The notes below the pieces were generated by a model. That model made no database searches. It was not told where the DNA came from and saw only the letters and a program-made list of their open reading frames with translations. A stretch of DNA of 64,000 nt from Burkholderiaceae bacterium (GTDB lineage Bacteria > Pseudomonadota > Gammaproteobacteria > Burkholderiales > Burkholderiaceae_C). The position numbers and the translations under genes were made by a program. Below are positions 33,644-43,375 of this stretch, piece by piece. The DNA lies in the NCBI GenBank assembly GCA_019234815.1, contig JAFALA010000072.1, positions 26,326-90,325 of the forward strand. Direction: 5' to 3'. The stretch's first letter is position 1. Each line of letters begins with the position of its first letter.

Positions 33644-34738
33644 ATGAAAGTTGCATTGCTGGGCGCCGGACACATCGGCCAGACCATTGCCCGTTTGCTG
33701 CATGGCAGCGGAGACTACACCGTCACCGTGATGGACAAGAATGCCGCCTCGCTGGCCAAGCTGGCCGCCGAGGGCATTGCCACGCAATGCGTGGATACGG
33801 AGAGCAAGGCGGCCCTGGGCGCCGCGCTGCGCGGCCAGCAGGTCGTGGTGAATGCGCTGCCCTACCACCTGGCCATCACCGCCGCAACGATGGCGCTGGA
33901 AGCCGGCTGCCACTATTTCGACCTGACCGAAGACGTGGCCGCCACCAAGGAAATCATGCGCCTGGCCCAAGGCGCCAAGGTGGCCTTCATGCCGCAGTGC
34001 GGCCTGGCCCCCGGCTTCATCGGCATCGTGGCCCATCACCTGGCGCAAGGCTTCGACAGCCTGCAGGATGTCAAGATGCGCGTCGGCGCCTTGCCCGCCT
34101 TCCCCACCAATGCGCTCAAGTACAACCTGACCTGGAGCGTGGACGGCCTGATCAACGAGTACTGCCATCCCTGCGAGAGCATCCACGACGGCGAGCTGAT
34201 CGCCGCGCTGCCGCTGGAAGGCCTGGAGCATTTCTCGCTCGACGGCACCGAATACGAGGCCTTCAATACCTCGGGCGGCCTGGGCACGCTGTGCGAAACG
34301 CTTGAGGGCCGGGTCCGCAACCTGGACTACAAGACCGTTCGCTATCCGGGCCACCGCGACCTGATGATGTTCCTGCTGGGAGACCTGCAGCTCAAGAACG
34401 ACCAGGAGGCGCTCAAGTCCATCATGCGCAAGTCCATGCCCGCCACCATGCAGGATGTGGTGCTGGTGTTCGTGACCGTCTCGGGCATGAAGAACGGCTC
34501 CTTGCTGCAGGAAGTGTTCGCGCGCAAGATCTTCGCCGAGCGCGACGGCGCAGCGCCCCTGTCGGCCATCCAGATCACCACGGCCGCCGGCATCTGCGCC
34601 GCGGTGGACCTGTTCCGCGAGGGCAAGCTGCCGCAGTCTGGCTTCATCCGCCAGGAAGAGGTCAAATTGCCGGACTTCCTGGCCAACCGTTTCGGCAAGG
34701 CCTACCAGCAGTCGCGCCAGGTCGAATCCATTGGTTGA
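33644..34738 (+). CDS. Saccharopine dehydrogenase-family protein, probable L-lysine dehydrogenase
   Basis: 364 aa. A Rossmann N-terminus (VALLGAGHIGQTIARLL) is followed by VVNALPYHLAITAATMALEAGCHYFDLTED and PQCGLAPGFIGIVAHHL, typical of the saccharopine dehydrogenase/lysine 6-dehydrogenase fold. The adjacent gene encodes an ALDH7-type aminoadipate semialdehyde dehydrogenase and the divergent gene an Lrp regulator. The most coherent reading is therefore oxidation of lysine to aminoadipate 6-semialdehyde and then to 2-aminoadipate. The exact substrate is inferred from that context. The gap to the next gene is 6 bp. Confidence 0.85.
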   Translation: MKVALLGAGHIGQTIARLLHGSGDYTVTVMDKNAASLAKLAAEGIATQCVDTESKAALGAALRGQQVVVNALPYHLAITAATMALEAGCHYFDLTEDVAATKEIMRLAQGAKVAFMPQCGLAPGFIGIVAHHLAQGFDSLQDVKMRVGALPAFPTNALKYNLTWSVDGLINEYCHPCESIHDGELIAALPLEGLEHFSLDGTEYEAFNTSGGLGTLCETLEGRVRNLDYKTVRYPGHRDLMMFLLGDLQLKNDQEALKSIMRKSMPATMQDVVLVFVTVSGMKNGSLLQEVFARKIFAERDGAAPLSAIQITTAAGICAAVDLFREGKLPQSGFIRQEEVKLPDFLANRFGKAYQQSRQVESIG

Positions 34739-34744
34739 TCACGG

Positions 34745-36268
34745 GTGCAGAACATGAGTCAGATTCAAGACATTCTCAAGGTGTTGGCGGTGTCCGACAC
34801 GCAATTCAGCGGCGGCAACCGGACGGTGCGCTCGCCCATCGACGGCAGCGTGCTGGGCCAGGTGCACGACGCCAGCCCCGAGCAGATGAACGCGGCGATT
34901 GCGCGCGCGCATGCAGCCTTCCTGGCCTGGCGCACGGTGCCGGCGCCGCAGCGCGGTGAGCTGGTGCGGCGTTTCGGCGAAGTGCTGCGCCGTCACAAGA
35001 CCGACCTGGCGCGCCTGGTCAGCCTGGAGGCCGGCAAGGTGCTCTCCGAAGGCGAAGGCGAAGTGCAGGAGATGATCGACATCTGCGACTTCGCGGTCGG
35101 GCTGTCGCGCCAGCTGCACGGCCTGACCATGGCGTCGGAGCGTCCCGGCCACCGCATGATGGAGCAGTGGATGCCGCTGGGCGTGGTCGGCGTGATCTCG
35201 GCCTTCAACTTCCCGGTGGCCGTGTGGGCCTGGAACGCAGCGCTGGCACTGGTCTGCGGCGACGCCGTGGTCTGGAAGCCGTCCGAGAAGACGCCGCTGA
35301 CGGCCCTGGCCACGCAATCCCTGTTCGAGCAGGCGCTGGCCGGCTACACCGGCGCGCCCGCGACCGTGACGCGTGATCTGTCGCAGGTGCTGAATGGCGG
35401 CGCGGCTGTGGGCGAGGCCATGGTCGATTCACCCAAGGTGGCGCTGGTCTCGGCGACCGGCTCGACCCGCATGGGCCGCGCCGTCGGTCCGCGTGTGGCG
35501 GCGCGATTCGGCCGCTGCCTGCTGGAGCTGGGCGGCAACAACGCCATCATCGTGACGCCCAGCGCCGACCTGGATCTGGCCGTGCGCGGCATTCTGTTCG
35601 GCGCCTACGGCACGGCCGGCCAGCGCTGCACGACGACGCGCCGCGTCATCGCGCACAGCAGCATCCACGACGAGCTGGTGGCGCGCCTGGAGCGCACCCG
35701 CACGCAGCTGCGCATCGGCAATCCGCTGGAGGCCGGCACCCTGATCGGTCCGCTGATCGACAAGGCCGCGTTCGACGCCATGCAGCATGCGCTGGCCTCC
35801 GCGCGCGAGCAGGGCGGCGTGGTGCGCGGCGGCGAGCGCGCGCTGGCGCAGGACTGGCCCGAAGCCTGGTACGCCGTGCCGGCGCTGGTCAGCATGCCGG
35901 CGCAGACGGCAGTGGTGCGCGAGGAAACCTTCGCGCCCATCCTCTACACGCTGCGCTACGACGAACTGACGGACGCGATTGCGATGCAGAACGACGTGCC
36001 GCAAGGTCTGTCCTCGGCCATCTTCACCAACGATGTGCGCGAGGCCGAGCTGTTCATGTCGGCCAGCGGATCGGACTGCGGCATTGCCAACGTCAACATC
36101 GGCACCTCGGGCGCTGAAATCGGCGGCGCCTTTGGCGGCGAGAAGGAAACCGGCGGTGGCCGCGAATCGGGCTCCGACGCCTGGAAGACCTACATGCGCC
36201 GCACTACCAACACGGTCAACTACTCTGGTGCGCTGCCGCTGGCGCAGGGCGTCAAGTTCGATGTTTGA
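34745..36268 (+). CDS. L-aminoadipate-semialdehyde dehydrogenase-like aldehyde dehydrogenase (ALDH7 type)
   Basis: 507 aa from GTG 34745, or 504 aa from ATG 34754. NAD-dependent ALDH features are intact: SAFNFPVAVWAWNAALALVCGD, SATGSTRMGR for cofactor, ELGGNNAII with the general-base Glu, and FGAYGTAGQRCTTTRR with the catalytic Cys. The GGAFGGEKETGGGRESGSDAWK segment near the C-terminus is characteristic of the ALDH7A1/AmaB branch, which oxidises 2-aminoadipate 6-semialdehyde. A tRNA promoter overlaps its stop codon. Confidence 0.92.
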   Translation: MQNMSQIQDILKVLAVSDTQFSGGNRTVRSPIDGSVLGQVHDASPEQMNAAIARAHAAFLAWRTVPAPQRGELVRRFGEVLRRHKTDLARLVSLEAGKVLSEGEGEVQEMIDICDFAVGLSRQLHGLTMASERPGHRMMEQWMPLGVVGVISAFNFPVAVWAWNAALALVCGDAVVWKPSEKTPLTALATQSLFEQALAGYTGAPATVTRDLSQVLNGGAAVGEAMVDSPKVALVSATGSTRMGRAVGPRVAARFGRCLLELGGNNAIIVTPSADLDLAVRGILFGAYGTAGQRCTTTRRVIAHSSIHDELVARLERTRTQLRIGNPLEAGTLIGPLIDKAAFDAMQHALASAREQGGVVRGGERALAQDWPEAWYAVPALVSMPAQTAVVREETFAPILYTLRYDELTDAIAMQNDVPQGLSSAIFTNDVREAELFMSASGSDCGIANVNIGTSGAEIGGAFGGEKETGGGRESGSDAWKTYMRRTTNTVNYSGALPLAQGVKFDV

Positions 36269-36294
36269 TTCGGGCCTGATTTTCATGCTATAGT
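36265..36294 (+). promoter_or_regulatory. Sigma-70-type promoter for tRNA-Leu
   Basis: TTGATT (36265-36270) and TATAGT (36289-36294) are separated by 18 bp and precede the tRNA by 57 bp. The -35 box overlaps the TGA of the aldehyde dehydrogenase gene. Confidence 0.6.
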
Positions 36295-36351
36295 CCATCT
36301 CTTCGCTGAACACAGGGTTCCTTGAGGTTTCTCTTGAGTCCAGCGAAAAAA

Positions 36352-36436
<85 letters not shown>

Positions 36437-36443
36437 AATTGAG

Positions 36444-36480
36444 AAAGCCGACGAACACGCAGTGTTTGTCGGCTTTTGTC
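36444..36480 (+). terminator. Terminator of tRNA-Leu
   Basis: A 15-bp inverted repeat (AAAGCCGACGAACAC pairing with GTGTTTGTCGGCTTT) with a short loop, ending in TTTTGT, begins 7 nt after the tRNA. Confidence 0.8.
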
Positions 36481-36501
36481 ATTTCTGGCGCGGCTACAAA
36501 G

Positions 36502-36533
36502 AAAAAAGGCCAGCACGAAAGTGCTGGCCTTTT
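36502..36533 (-). terminator. Terminator of the M13 peptidase gene
   Basis: The stem AAGGCCAGCAC/GTGCTGGCCTT encloses a GAAA loop and is followed on the minus strand by TTTTTTC. It lies 11 bp after the peptidase stop. Confidence 0.85.
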
Positions 36534-36544
36534 GGCCTTTTGCC

Positions 36545-38611
36545 TTACCAGATCCGGATGCGCTGCTCCGGTGCCTTGTACATCTTGTCGCCCTCGTGCG
36601 TGCCGAAGGCCTCGTGGAAGCCGTCGTGGTTGACGGCAGCCCCGTTGGCGCGGAACTCGGCCGGCGAGTGCGGGTCGACGGTGAGCAACTGCAGGCGGCG
36701 CTCCTCGCGGCTCTTCTCGCGCCAGGCCTGCGCCCAGCCCATGAAGAAGCGCTGCTCGCCGGTGAGGCCGTTCAGCACCGGCGCGGGTTTGCCGCCCAGC
36801 GAGTGCTTGTAGGCCTTGTAGGCAATTTGCAGGCCCGAGAGGTCGGCAATGTTCTCGCCCAGGGTCAGCTGGCCGTTGATGTGGTGCTCGGGCAGCGGCT
36901 CGTAGGCGGCGTATTGCGCCACCAGGGCGCCTGTGAGCTTGTTGAACGCTTCGCGGTCCGCGTCGGTCCACCAGACCCGCAAGGCGCCGTCGCCGTCGAA
37001 CTGGCTGCCTTGATCGTCGAAGCCATGGCTGATCTCGTGGCCGATCACGGCACCGATGGCGCCGTAATTGACCGCATCGTCGGCGCTCATGTCGAAGAAC
37101 GGCGGCTGCAGGATGGCGGCCGGGAACACGATCTCGTTCAGAGACGGGTTGTAGTAGGCGTTGACGGTTTGCGGCGTCATGATCCATTCGGTGCGGTCGA
37201 CCGGCTTGCTGGCCTTGGCCGCCGTGCGCGCCCATTCGAATCGCTCGGAACGCTGCTGGTTGCCCAGCACGTCGCCGGACTGGACTTCGAGCTTGCTGAA
37301 GTCGCGCCAGTTGTCCGGGTAGCCGATCTTGGTCATGTACTTGGAGAGCTTGTCCTGAGCTTGCTGCTTGGTGGCCGGCGTCATCCACGTCAGGCTGTCG
37401 ATCGACTCCTTGTAGGCTCCCATCAGGTTGGCCACGAGCGCCTGCATGCGCGCCTTGTAGGCGGGCGGGAAATAACGCGCCACATACAGCTGCCCGACGG
37501 CCTCGCCCAAGGCGCCGTTGACGTGATCGATGCCCTGCTGCCAGCGCGCCTTCTCCTCTTTGGCGCCGGTCAGCGCTGCGCCGTGGAAGGCGAAGCTGGC
37601 GTCGCGAACCGCCTTGGGCAGTTCGGCGGCGTAGGCGTCGATGCTGTGCAGCTTGAGGTAGAGCTTCCAGTCCTGCAGCGGCTGCTCGGACAGCAGTTTG
37701 GCGATGCCGGTGTTGGCGCTCGGCTGCGACACCGAGAGCTGGCTCACGCCGCCGAGTTGCGCGGCTTGCAGGAAGGCGGCCCAGTCGAATCCGGGCGCTT
37801 GCGCGGCCAGCTCGGCCGTGCTTTGCAGGTTGTAGGTCTTGACCGGGTCGCGGTTCTCGACCTTGTCCCAGTGCACCTGGGCCAGCAACTGCTCCAGCGC
37901 CATCACGCGCGCCGCGGCCTTGGCTGGCTGCTTTTCCTTGGCATAGCCTGCCAGCTGGGTCAGGTAGTGCAGATAGGCTTGGCGGGCCTTGGCCATGCGC
38001 GCGTCGTCCTTCTGCAGGTAATAGTCGCGATCGGGCAGGCCCAGGCCGCCTTGCCAGGTGATGACGCGGTTGACCGTAGGCTGCTTGGCGTCGGACGTGA
38101 CGTCCAGCGCGATGGGGGTATTGACCATACCCTGGTGCGCGCCCAGCCAGACGGCCAGTTCATGGGGGTTGGAAATCGCGTCGATCTCCTTGAGCATGGG
38201 CTTGATCGGCTTGAGGCCGAGCTTATCGATGGCAGCGGTGTCGATGAAGCTGGCGTAGAAGCCGCCGATCTTCTGTTCCAGGCCGCCGGCCGCAGCCTTG
38301 GAGGCCTGGTTCCTGCTCAGGTCTTCGATGATGGTGCGCACGCGTTGATCCGACAGGTCGCGCAACTGGATGAAGGTGCCGTACGAGGCCTTGTCCGCAG
38401 GAATCTCGGTGCGCTTGAGCCAGGCGCCATTGGTGGCTCGGAACAGATCGTCCTGGGCGCGCACGGAGCTGTCGAAGCTGGCGGCATCCAGGCCTGTGCC
38501 GGGCGCCGCCAGCTGCGGCGCGGACATGGGGCTGGCTGGGGGTTCCGCAGCCATGCCGGACGCGGCGAGGTGCACCATCAGTGCCAATGCAGTGAGTTGA
38601 AGTCGTTTCAT
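36545..38611 (-). CDS. M13-family zinc metallopeptidase (PepO/neprilysin-like)
   Basis: 688 aa from ATG 38611, which places a signal peptide (RLQLTALALMVHLAASGMAA) at the N-terminus; longer in-frame starts would hide it. The N-terminal M13 domain is followed by the catalytic domain with NAYYNPSLNEIVFPAAILQPPF, the zinc motif HEISHGFDDQG, and ENIADLSGLQIAYKAY with the third zinc ligand. The C-terminus ends in RIW, matching the family's conserved tail. These periplasmic or exported enzymes cleave oligopeptides of up to about 40 residues. The gene is divergent from the enoyl-CoA hydratase gene and has its own terminator. Confidence 0.94.
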   Translation of the reverse strand: MKRLQLTALALMVHLAASGMAAEPPASPMSAPQLAAPGTGLDAASFDSSVRAQDDLFRATNGAWLKRTEIPADKASYGTFIQLRDLSDQRVRTIIEDLSRNQASKAAAGGLEQKIGGFYASFIDTAAIDKLGLKPIKPMLKEIDAISNPHELAVWLGAHQGMVNTPIALDVTSDAKQPTVNRVITWQGGLGLPDRDYYLQKDDARMAKARQAYLHYLTQLAGYAKEKQPAKAAARVMALEQLLAQVHWDKVENRDPVKTYNLQSTAELAAQAPGFDWAAFLQAAQLGGVSQLSVSQPSANTGIAKLLSEQPLQDWKLYLKLHSIDAYAAELPKAVRDASFAFHGAALTGAKEEKARWQQGIDHVNGALGEAVGQLYVARYFPPAYKARMQALVANLMGAYKESIDSLTWMTPATKQQAQDKLSKYMTKIGYPDNWRDFSKLEVQSGDVLGNQQRSERFEWARTAAKASKPVDRTEWIMTPQTVNAYYNPSLNEIVFPAAILQPPFFDMSADDAVNYGAIGAVIGHEISHGFDDQGSQFDGDGALRVWWTDADREAFNKLTGALVAQYAAYEPLPEHHINGQLTLGENIADLSGLQIAYKAYKHSLGGKPAPVLNGLTGEQRFFMGWAQAWREKSREERRLQLLTVDPHSPAEFRANGAAVNHDGFHEAFGTHEGDKMYKAPEQRIRIW

Positions 38612-38760
38612 GGCGTGTGCTTTGAATGCGGTGGATGAAGGTTGGAAAGAAGCCAAGCGTATGCGAAGTGCGGGCGGCAGCCAAAAGTATGGGCCTGGCC
38701 TGGGGGGCGCCTGGGTTTTCAGGCGCTGCGATACTCGAAGTCCGCATAGGAGAGCCTGGA

Positions 38761-39555
38761 ATGGAGACATTGAATGTAGAGCTTGACGCCCGGGGCGTGG
38801 CGCAAGTGCAGATGAACCGCCCCGAGGTGTTCAACGCCTTCAACGAGGCCATGATCGCCGACCTGGGCGCGGCATTCGACGAGTTGTCGGCCAACCCGCT
38901 GGTGCGGGTGATCGTGCTGTCCGGCGCGGGCAAGGTCTTCAGCGCCGGCGCCGATATCCAGTGGATGAAGCGTGCGGCCGACGCCACGCACGACTGGAAT
39001 CTGGCAGACGCGCGTCAATTTGCGCAGATGCTGCATCGTATTGCGCATTGCAGCAAACCGACCGTGGCCCGCGTGCAGGGCCTGGCCTTGGGCGGCGGCT
39101 TCGGCCTGGTCGCCGCCTGTGATCTGGCGGTGGCGTCGGATGATGCGCGATTTGCCGTCAGCGAGGCGCGCTTCGGCATTCTGCCTTCGGTGATCGGGCC
39201 TTATGTGATCAACGCGGTCGGCGCCCGCCAGGCCCGGCGCCTGGCGCTGACGGCGAGCCGCGTCGGCGCGGCCGATGCGCTGCAGATGGGATTGGTTCAG
39301 GAAGTCGTGGCTGCAGCCGACCTGGACGCCTGCGTCGAGCGCTGGATCGCCGAGCTGCTGCTGAACGGGCCGCAGGCGCAGGCCGAGATCAAGCATCTGT
39401 TTGCGCAGCTCGAGGTGGGGCCGGTCACGGCCGAGGTGGTCGAGCTGACCGCGCAGACGATTGCCCGCGTGCGCATGACGCTCGAGGCGAGGGAAGGCTT
39501 TGCGGCCTTTCTGGACAAGCGTGCCGCCGCATGGACAAGGAGCGACAAGACATGA
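38761..39555 (+). CDS. Enoyl-CoA hydratase/isomerase family protein
   Basis: 264 aa from ATG 38761 with AGGAGA upstream. The crotonase fold is clear: VFNAFNEAMI, SGAGKVFSAGADIQWMKR forming one side of the oxyanion hole, GLALGGGFGLVAACDLAVAS the other, and SEARFGILPSVIGPYV. The SAGADIQWMKR form is common in methylglutaconyl-CoA hydratases (LiuC), but the partner here is a phenylacetate-type hydroxyacyl-CoA dehydrogenase, so a role in aromatic or dicarboxylic acyl-CoA oxidation is equally possible. It overlaps the next gene by 4 nt (ATGA). Confidence 0.92.
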   Translation: METLNVELDARGVAQVQMNRPEVFNAFNEAMIADLGAAFDELSANPLVRVIVLSGAGKVFSAGADIQWMKRAADATHDWNLADARQFAQMLHRIAHCSKPTVARVQGLALGGGFGLVAACDLAVASDDARFAVSEARFGILPSVIGPYVINAVGARQARRLALTASRVGAADALQMGLVQEVVAAADLDACVERWIAELLLNGPQAQAEIKHLFAQLEVGPVTAEVVELTAQTIARVRMTLEAREGFAAFLDKRAAAWTRSDKT

Positions 39556-41126
39556 CGAATCAGATGCAAGACCATATGCAAGACCAATTGCAGGGTGCGT
39601 GGCGCATCGCAGTACAGCCTGCTGCGCAGGCGCCGGTCGGCGTCGTGGGCGCGGGTGTGATGGGGGCCGGCATTGCCCAGGTGGCGGCACAGGCAGGGCA
39701 TCCGGTGCATTTGCTCGATGTACGCGAGGGTGCCGCGCAATCGGCCATCGCGCAGATCGCCAAGGCGCTGGAGGGCCTGGTGCTCAAGGGGCGCATGAGC
39801 GCCGACGAGCGCGAGGCGCTGCTGGCGCGCATCCAGCCTGAGTCCGAATTGCGCGCATTGGCCGATTGCGCCCTGGTGGTCGAGGTGATCGTCGAAAAGC
39901 TCGAACCCAAGCAGACGCTCTTGCGTGATCTCGACGCCTTGCTGGCCGACGACGCGCTGATTGCATCCAACACCTCGTCCATCAGCGTCACCGCGCTGGC
40001 CAACGGCATGCGCCGGCCCGAGCGCCTGGTGGGCATGCATTTCTTCAATCCGGTGCCCTTGATGAAGCTGGTCGAGGTGGTGTCGGGCGCCGAGACCGAT
40101 ACGACCGCGGCCCAGTCCATCTATGCGCTGTCGCAGCGCTGGGGCAAGTCGCCGGTACATGCCAAGTCCACGCCGGGCTTCATCGTCAACCGTATCGCAC
40201 GTCCGTATTACGCCGAAACGTTGGCGCTTCTGCTGGAGCAGGCGGGCACGCCTGCCGAGCTGGACCGGGCCATGCGCGGCGCAGGCTTCCGCATGGGGCC
40301 TTGCGAGCTGATGGACCTGATCGGCCACGACACCAATTTCCTCGTCACCCAATCGGTGTTCGAGGCCAATTTCGGCGACAAGCGCTACATGCCCTCGCTG
40401 GTGCAAAAGGCGCTGGTGGACGGCGGACGGCTGGGGCGCAAGACCGGCAAAGGGTTTTACGAGGGCGTGCCGCCCGCGAGCCTTCCGGTGCCGTCGCCTG
40501 AGCAACTGCAGTCCGGGCTGGTGCTGCACCAATGTGCGGATAGGTCCTGGGACGGCTTGATGGCCCGTTTGCACGATTGGCTGGTGCACAAAGGCGTTGC
40601 TGTCGCAACATGCAAGGGCAGTACCTGGTCGGGTCTGGCGCTGGACGGGCTTGAGATGCACTTGAGCAGTGGCCGCACGGCCGCACATTTGGCGTTTGAG
40701 CGCCAGCATGCAGATCTCGTGGTGATGGATTGGCCGGTCGCACCGGATCGCTGCGACGGTCTGGCCCTGGCTTGTGCGCCGCGCATCAGCGACATGGCGC
40801 GTCAGAAGGCGGCGAATCTGCTGCGGCAGCTGGGTTGGGAGCCCTTGTTCCTCCGAGATGCGCCAGGCCTGGTTTGCGCCCGCAGCGTGGCTATGTTGGT
40901 CAATGAGGCGGCCGATGCCGTGTGGCAGGGCGTGTGTGACGAAGCTGCTGCCGATGTGGCCATGAAGCTGGGCGTCAACTATCCGGCGGGGCCTTTCGAG
41001 TGGCTGGCGCTGTGCGGGCCTCACGCGATTGCCGGGCTGCTGGACCGCCTCTTTGAGGCCTACCGCTCTGAACGTTACCGTGTCAGCCCCATGCTGCGTC
41101 AGCGCTGCTTCGACACTACAAGGTGA
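39552..41126 (+). CDS. 3-hydroxyacyl-CoA dehydrogenase, two-domain PaaH/PaaC type
   Basis: 524 aa from ATG 39552, preceded by AAGGAG in the end of the hydratase gene. The NAD domain has GVVGAGVMGAGIAQ, VVEVIVEKLEPKQTLL, SNTSSISVTALA and HFFNPVPLMKLVEVV. A first C-terminal 3HCDH domain (TPGFIVNRIARPYYAE) is followed by a second, partly diverged copy near the end (GLVCARSVAMLVNEAADAV), as in PaaH of phenylacetate degradation. It oxidises 3-hydroxyadipyl-CoA-like substrates to 3-oxoacyl-CoA, which the thiolase encoded 2.4 kb downstream could cleave. Its 3' end overlaps the convergent pobA by 11 bp. Confidence 0.92.
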   Translation: MTNQMQDHMQDQLQGAWRIAVQPAAQAPVGVVGAGVMGAGIAQVAAQAGHPVHLLDVREGAAQSAIAQIAKALEGLVLKGRMSADEREALLARIQPESELRALADCALVVEVIVEKLEPKQTLLRDLDALLADDALIASNTSSISVTALANGMRRPERLVGMHFFNPVPLMKLVEVVSGAETDTTAAQSIYALSQRWGKSPVHAKSTPGFIVNRIARPYYAETLALLLEQAGTPAELDRAMRGAGFRMGPCELMDLIGHDTNFLVTQSVFEANFGDKRYMPSLVQKALVDGGRLGRKTGKGFYEGVPPASLPVPSPEQLQSGLVLHQCADRSWDGLMARLHDWLVHKGVAVATCKGSTWSGLALDGLEMHLSSGRTAAHLAFERQHADLVVMDWPVAPDRCDGLALACAPRISDMARQKAANLLRQLGWEPLFLRDAPGLVCARSVAMLVNEAADAVWQGVCDEAAADVAMKLGVNYPAGPFEWLALCGPHAIAGLLDRLFEAYRSERYRVSPMLRQRCFDTTR

Positions 41127-42282
41127 CGTAACTTTCGGCCAAGGCCGCCTGGGCCGTGGCCGAGCGAGTCAGGTGTTCCAGTTCGGCTTGCTGAATTCGC
41201 TGGTCGAAGCCGTGCTGGTCCGGAAAGCTGTGCAGCAGGCGGGTCAGATGCCATGAAAAGCGCTGGGCCCGCCACACCTGCTGCAACACCTGTTCGGAAT
41301 AGCTGTCCAGGCCTTGCTCGTCATGATGGCGGAAATATCGGACCAGGGCTTGAGACAGCAGGGATACATCCGACAAAGCCAGGTTGAGGCCTTTGGGGCT
41401 GGTCAGCGGCACGACATGCGCAGCGTCACCGGCCAGAAACATGCGGCCATGGCGCAGCGGCTCGGCCACAAAGCTGCGTACGGGCGCAATGGAGCGCTCA
41501 AGAATGGGGCCGGGCTGCAGCTGGGCTGCGGTTTCCGGGTCCAGGCGTTGACGCAATTCGCCCCACACGAGCTCGTCGGTCCATTGCGTCAGCTTGTCAC
41601 TGAGGTTGCATTGCAGAAAGCAGCGCAACTGCTTTCTGCCGCGCATACTGCACATTGCGAATCCGCGCGCGTGATGTGCGTAAACCAACTCGTCCTGGAC
41701 GGGCGCCGCGTCCGCCAGGATCCCCAGCCATCCGAACGGGTACATGCGTTCGAAGGTGCGATACGCGCGGGAGGGGATGCTGGCTCTCGAAACGCCATGA
41801 AAACCGTCGCAGCCGGCGACGAATTCGCATTGCAACTCGCAGGACTGACCCTGTTTTTGGTAGCGCAGCGTAGGGTGCCTGCCGTCCAGCTCCTGGATGC
41901 TCAGTTGCTCGACGCTGTAGTGTGTCAGCAGCCCTGCCGCGGCACGGGCGCCCATGAGGTCGGCGGTCAGATCGCTTTGGCCGTAGCTGACAACGGTATG
42001 CCCAGTCAATGCCTTCAGGTCGACGCGATGGCGCCGACCATGGACGCCGATCCAGAACCCTTGCTGGTCCACGCCTTCCTGCTTCAGGCGGGTAGGAACC
42101 CCGGAGGCGGCGATCAACTCGATCGACGACGGCTCCAGAATGCCGGACCAGTTTCGTTCGAGAATTTGTTCGTCGCTGCAGCGCTCCAGGATCACGCTGT
42201 GAATGCCGGCCTTGAACAGCAAAGCTCCCAGCATCAAGCCTGTCGGGCCGGCGCCAATGATGGCAACCTGAGTTCGTTGCAT
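41116..42282 (-). CDS. pobA: 4-hydroxybenzoate 3-monooxygenase
   Basis: 388 aa from ATG 42282, the family's usual length. It is an NADPH- and FAD-dependent flavoprotein that makes protocatechuate. The FAD-binding GAGPTGLMLGALL, the CDGFHGVSR (DG) motif and the GDAAHVVPLTSPKGLNLALSD (GD) motif are all canonical for PobA, as are ERNWSGILEPSS and YVHHARG-like YAHHARGFAM. It lies downstream of a PcaR/PobR-type regulator gene in the same direction and near pcaF, completing a beta-ketoadipate-linked module; ring-cleavage genes are not in this window. Confidence 0.96.
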   Translation of the reverse strand: MQRTQVAIIGAGPTGLMLGALLFKAGIHSVILERCSDEQILERNWSGILEPSSIELIAASGVPTRLKQEGVDQQGFWIGVHGRRHRVDLKALTGHTVVSYGQSDLTADLMGARAAAGLLTHYSVEQLSIQELDGRHPTLRYQKQGQSCELQCEFVAGCDGFHGVSRASIPSRAYRTFERMYPFGWLGILADAAPVQDELVYAHHARGFAMCSMRGRKQLRCFLQCNLSDKLTQWTDELVWGELRQRLDPETAAQLQPGPILERSIAPVRSFVAEPLRHGRMFLAGDAAHVVPLTSPKGLNLALSDVSLLSQALVRYFRHHDEQGLDSYSEQVLQQVWRAQRFSWHLTRLLHSFPDQHGFDQRIQQAELEHLTRSATAQAALAESYVTL

Positions 42283-42411
42283 GCCACCTCCGGAATAAAA
42301 CACCGCCACACACCGCCCGTGCAGGCGATGTGTGGCCGGAGCTTAACCGAGTTAGGCGAAATGTCGATGCCAGTGAACCCCGCTACTGAACAGGGGTGTT
42401 CACCTAGGGTC

Positions 42412-43248
42412 TCAAAGCAGCATACGCAGGTGGGCTTGGGCCTGCAGCAAGGGCGGCAGGCAATGTTCGACGATCTCGTCCATGCTCATGCGGGAGGCAT
42501 GCACGCTGATGCTCATGGCCGCCACGATGTCGCCGCGGTAGTTGCGCAAGGGAATGGCGAGCGAACGCAGACCCATCTCAATTTCCTGGTCGACGCAGGC
42601 ATAGCCCAGGGAGCGGGCGCGTGCGATTTCGATGCGCAAGCGTTCCGGATGGGTGATGGTGTGCGGGGTCATCGAGGTCAGTTCCTGGCGCGCGATCCAG
42701 GCGTCAATCTCGTGCTGAGGCTTGGCTGCAAGCAATACGCGGCCGTTGGCCGAGCAATGGGCGGCAACGCGGGTGCCCGGCTGCAGGGTGTGCGACACAA
42801 CCCGGCCCGCGCTGGTGGCGGCGATGCAAATCACGTCGTTGCCGTCCAGCACACCGGCAGAGCTGGCCTCCTTCAGCGCATACGCCAGTTTGTGCAATTC
42901 AGGCTCCACGATGCGCGGCAACCGGGCTGAGTGCATGTAGCTCTGACCCAGGCGCAATACCTTGGGCGTAAGCGCAAACATTTTGCGTTCTTGTGAAACA
43001 AAGCCCAGGTGGTTGAGCGTCAACAGGTAGCGGCGCGCCGCGGCCCGAGTCAGGCCGGTGCGGTTGGCTACCTCGCTGATGGTCAGGCGGGGCCGCTCCT
43101 GGTCAAACGATTCAATGACGGAGAGACCTTTTTCAAGTCCAGCGACCAGGTCCCGTTTCAGCGGGCCGGTTCGCACAGGCACTTCCACGGTGCTGGGAGC
43201 CTGGATGGGAAATGAGGACGAATCTTCAAAAGCGCGTTCTGCAGACAT
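42412..43248 (-). CDS. IclR-family regulator, PcaR/PcaU/PobR type
   Basis: 278 aa from ATG 43248. A winged helix-turn-helix (GLSVIESFDQERPRLTISEVANRTGLTRAAARRYLLTL) precedes the IclR effector domain (LHKLAYALKEASSAGVLDGNDVICIAATSAGRVVSHTLQPGTRV). The sequence is characteristic of activators of protocatechuate and 4-hydroxybenzoate genes. It is encoded between pobA and pcaF, both in the same direction, and is the obvious candidate regulator of both. Effector identity (4-hydroxybenzoate, protocatechuate or beta-ketoadipate) cannot be read from sequence. Confidence 0.92.
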   Translation of the reverse strand: MSAERAFEDSSSFPIQAPSTVEVPVRTGPLKRDLVAGLEKGLSVIESFDQERPRLTISEVANRTGLTRAAARRYLLTLNHLGFVSQERKMFALTPKVLRLGQSYMHSARLPRIVEPELHKLAYALKEASSAGVLDGNDVICIAATSAGRVVSHTLQPGTRVAAHCSANGRVLLAAKPQHEIDAWIARQELTSMTPHTITHPERLRIEIARARSLGYACVDQEIEMGLRSLAIPLRNYRGDIVAAMSISVHASRMSMDEIVEHCLPPLLQAQAHLRMLL

Positions 43249-43375
43249 AGTGGTGGCCGATGTACGGTTGACGCCCAAAATATGCTGGACGTATGCATTT
43301 CGAACACCAACTATAAATTCTGAGATGAGAAAAACAACAAAAATGATATTTATGAATTCTACATGCGCACGAAAC

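Noticed and set aside
36476..38638. 720-codon plus-strand open frame
   Set aside because: It is antisense to the M13 peptidase with intact zinc motifs; high G+C explains the lack of stops.
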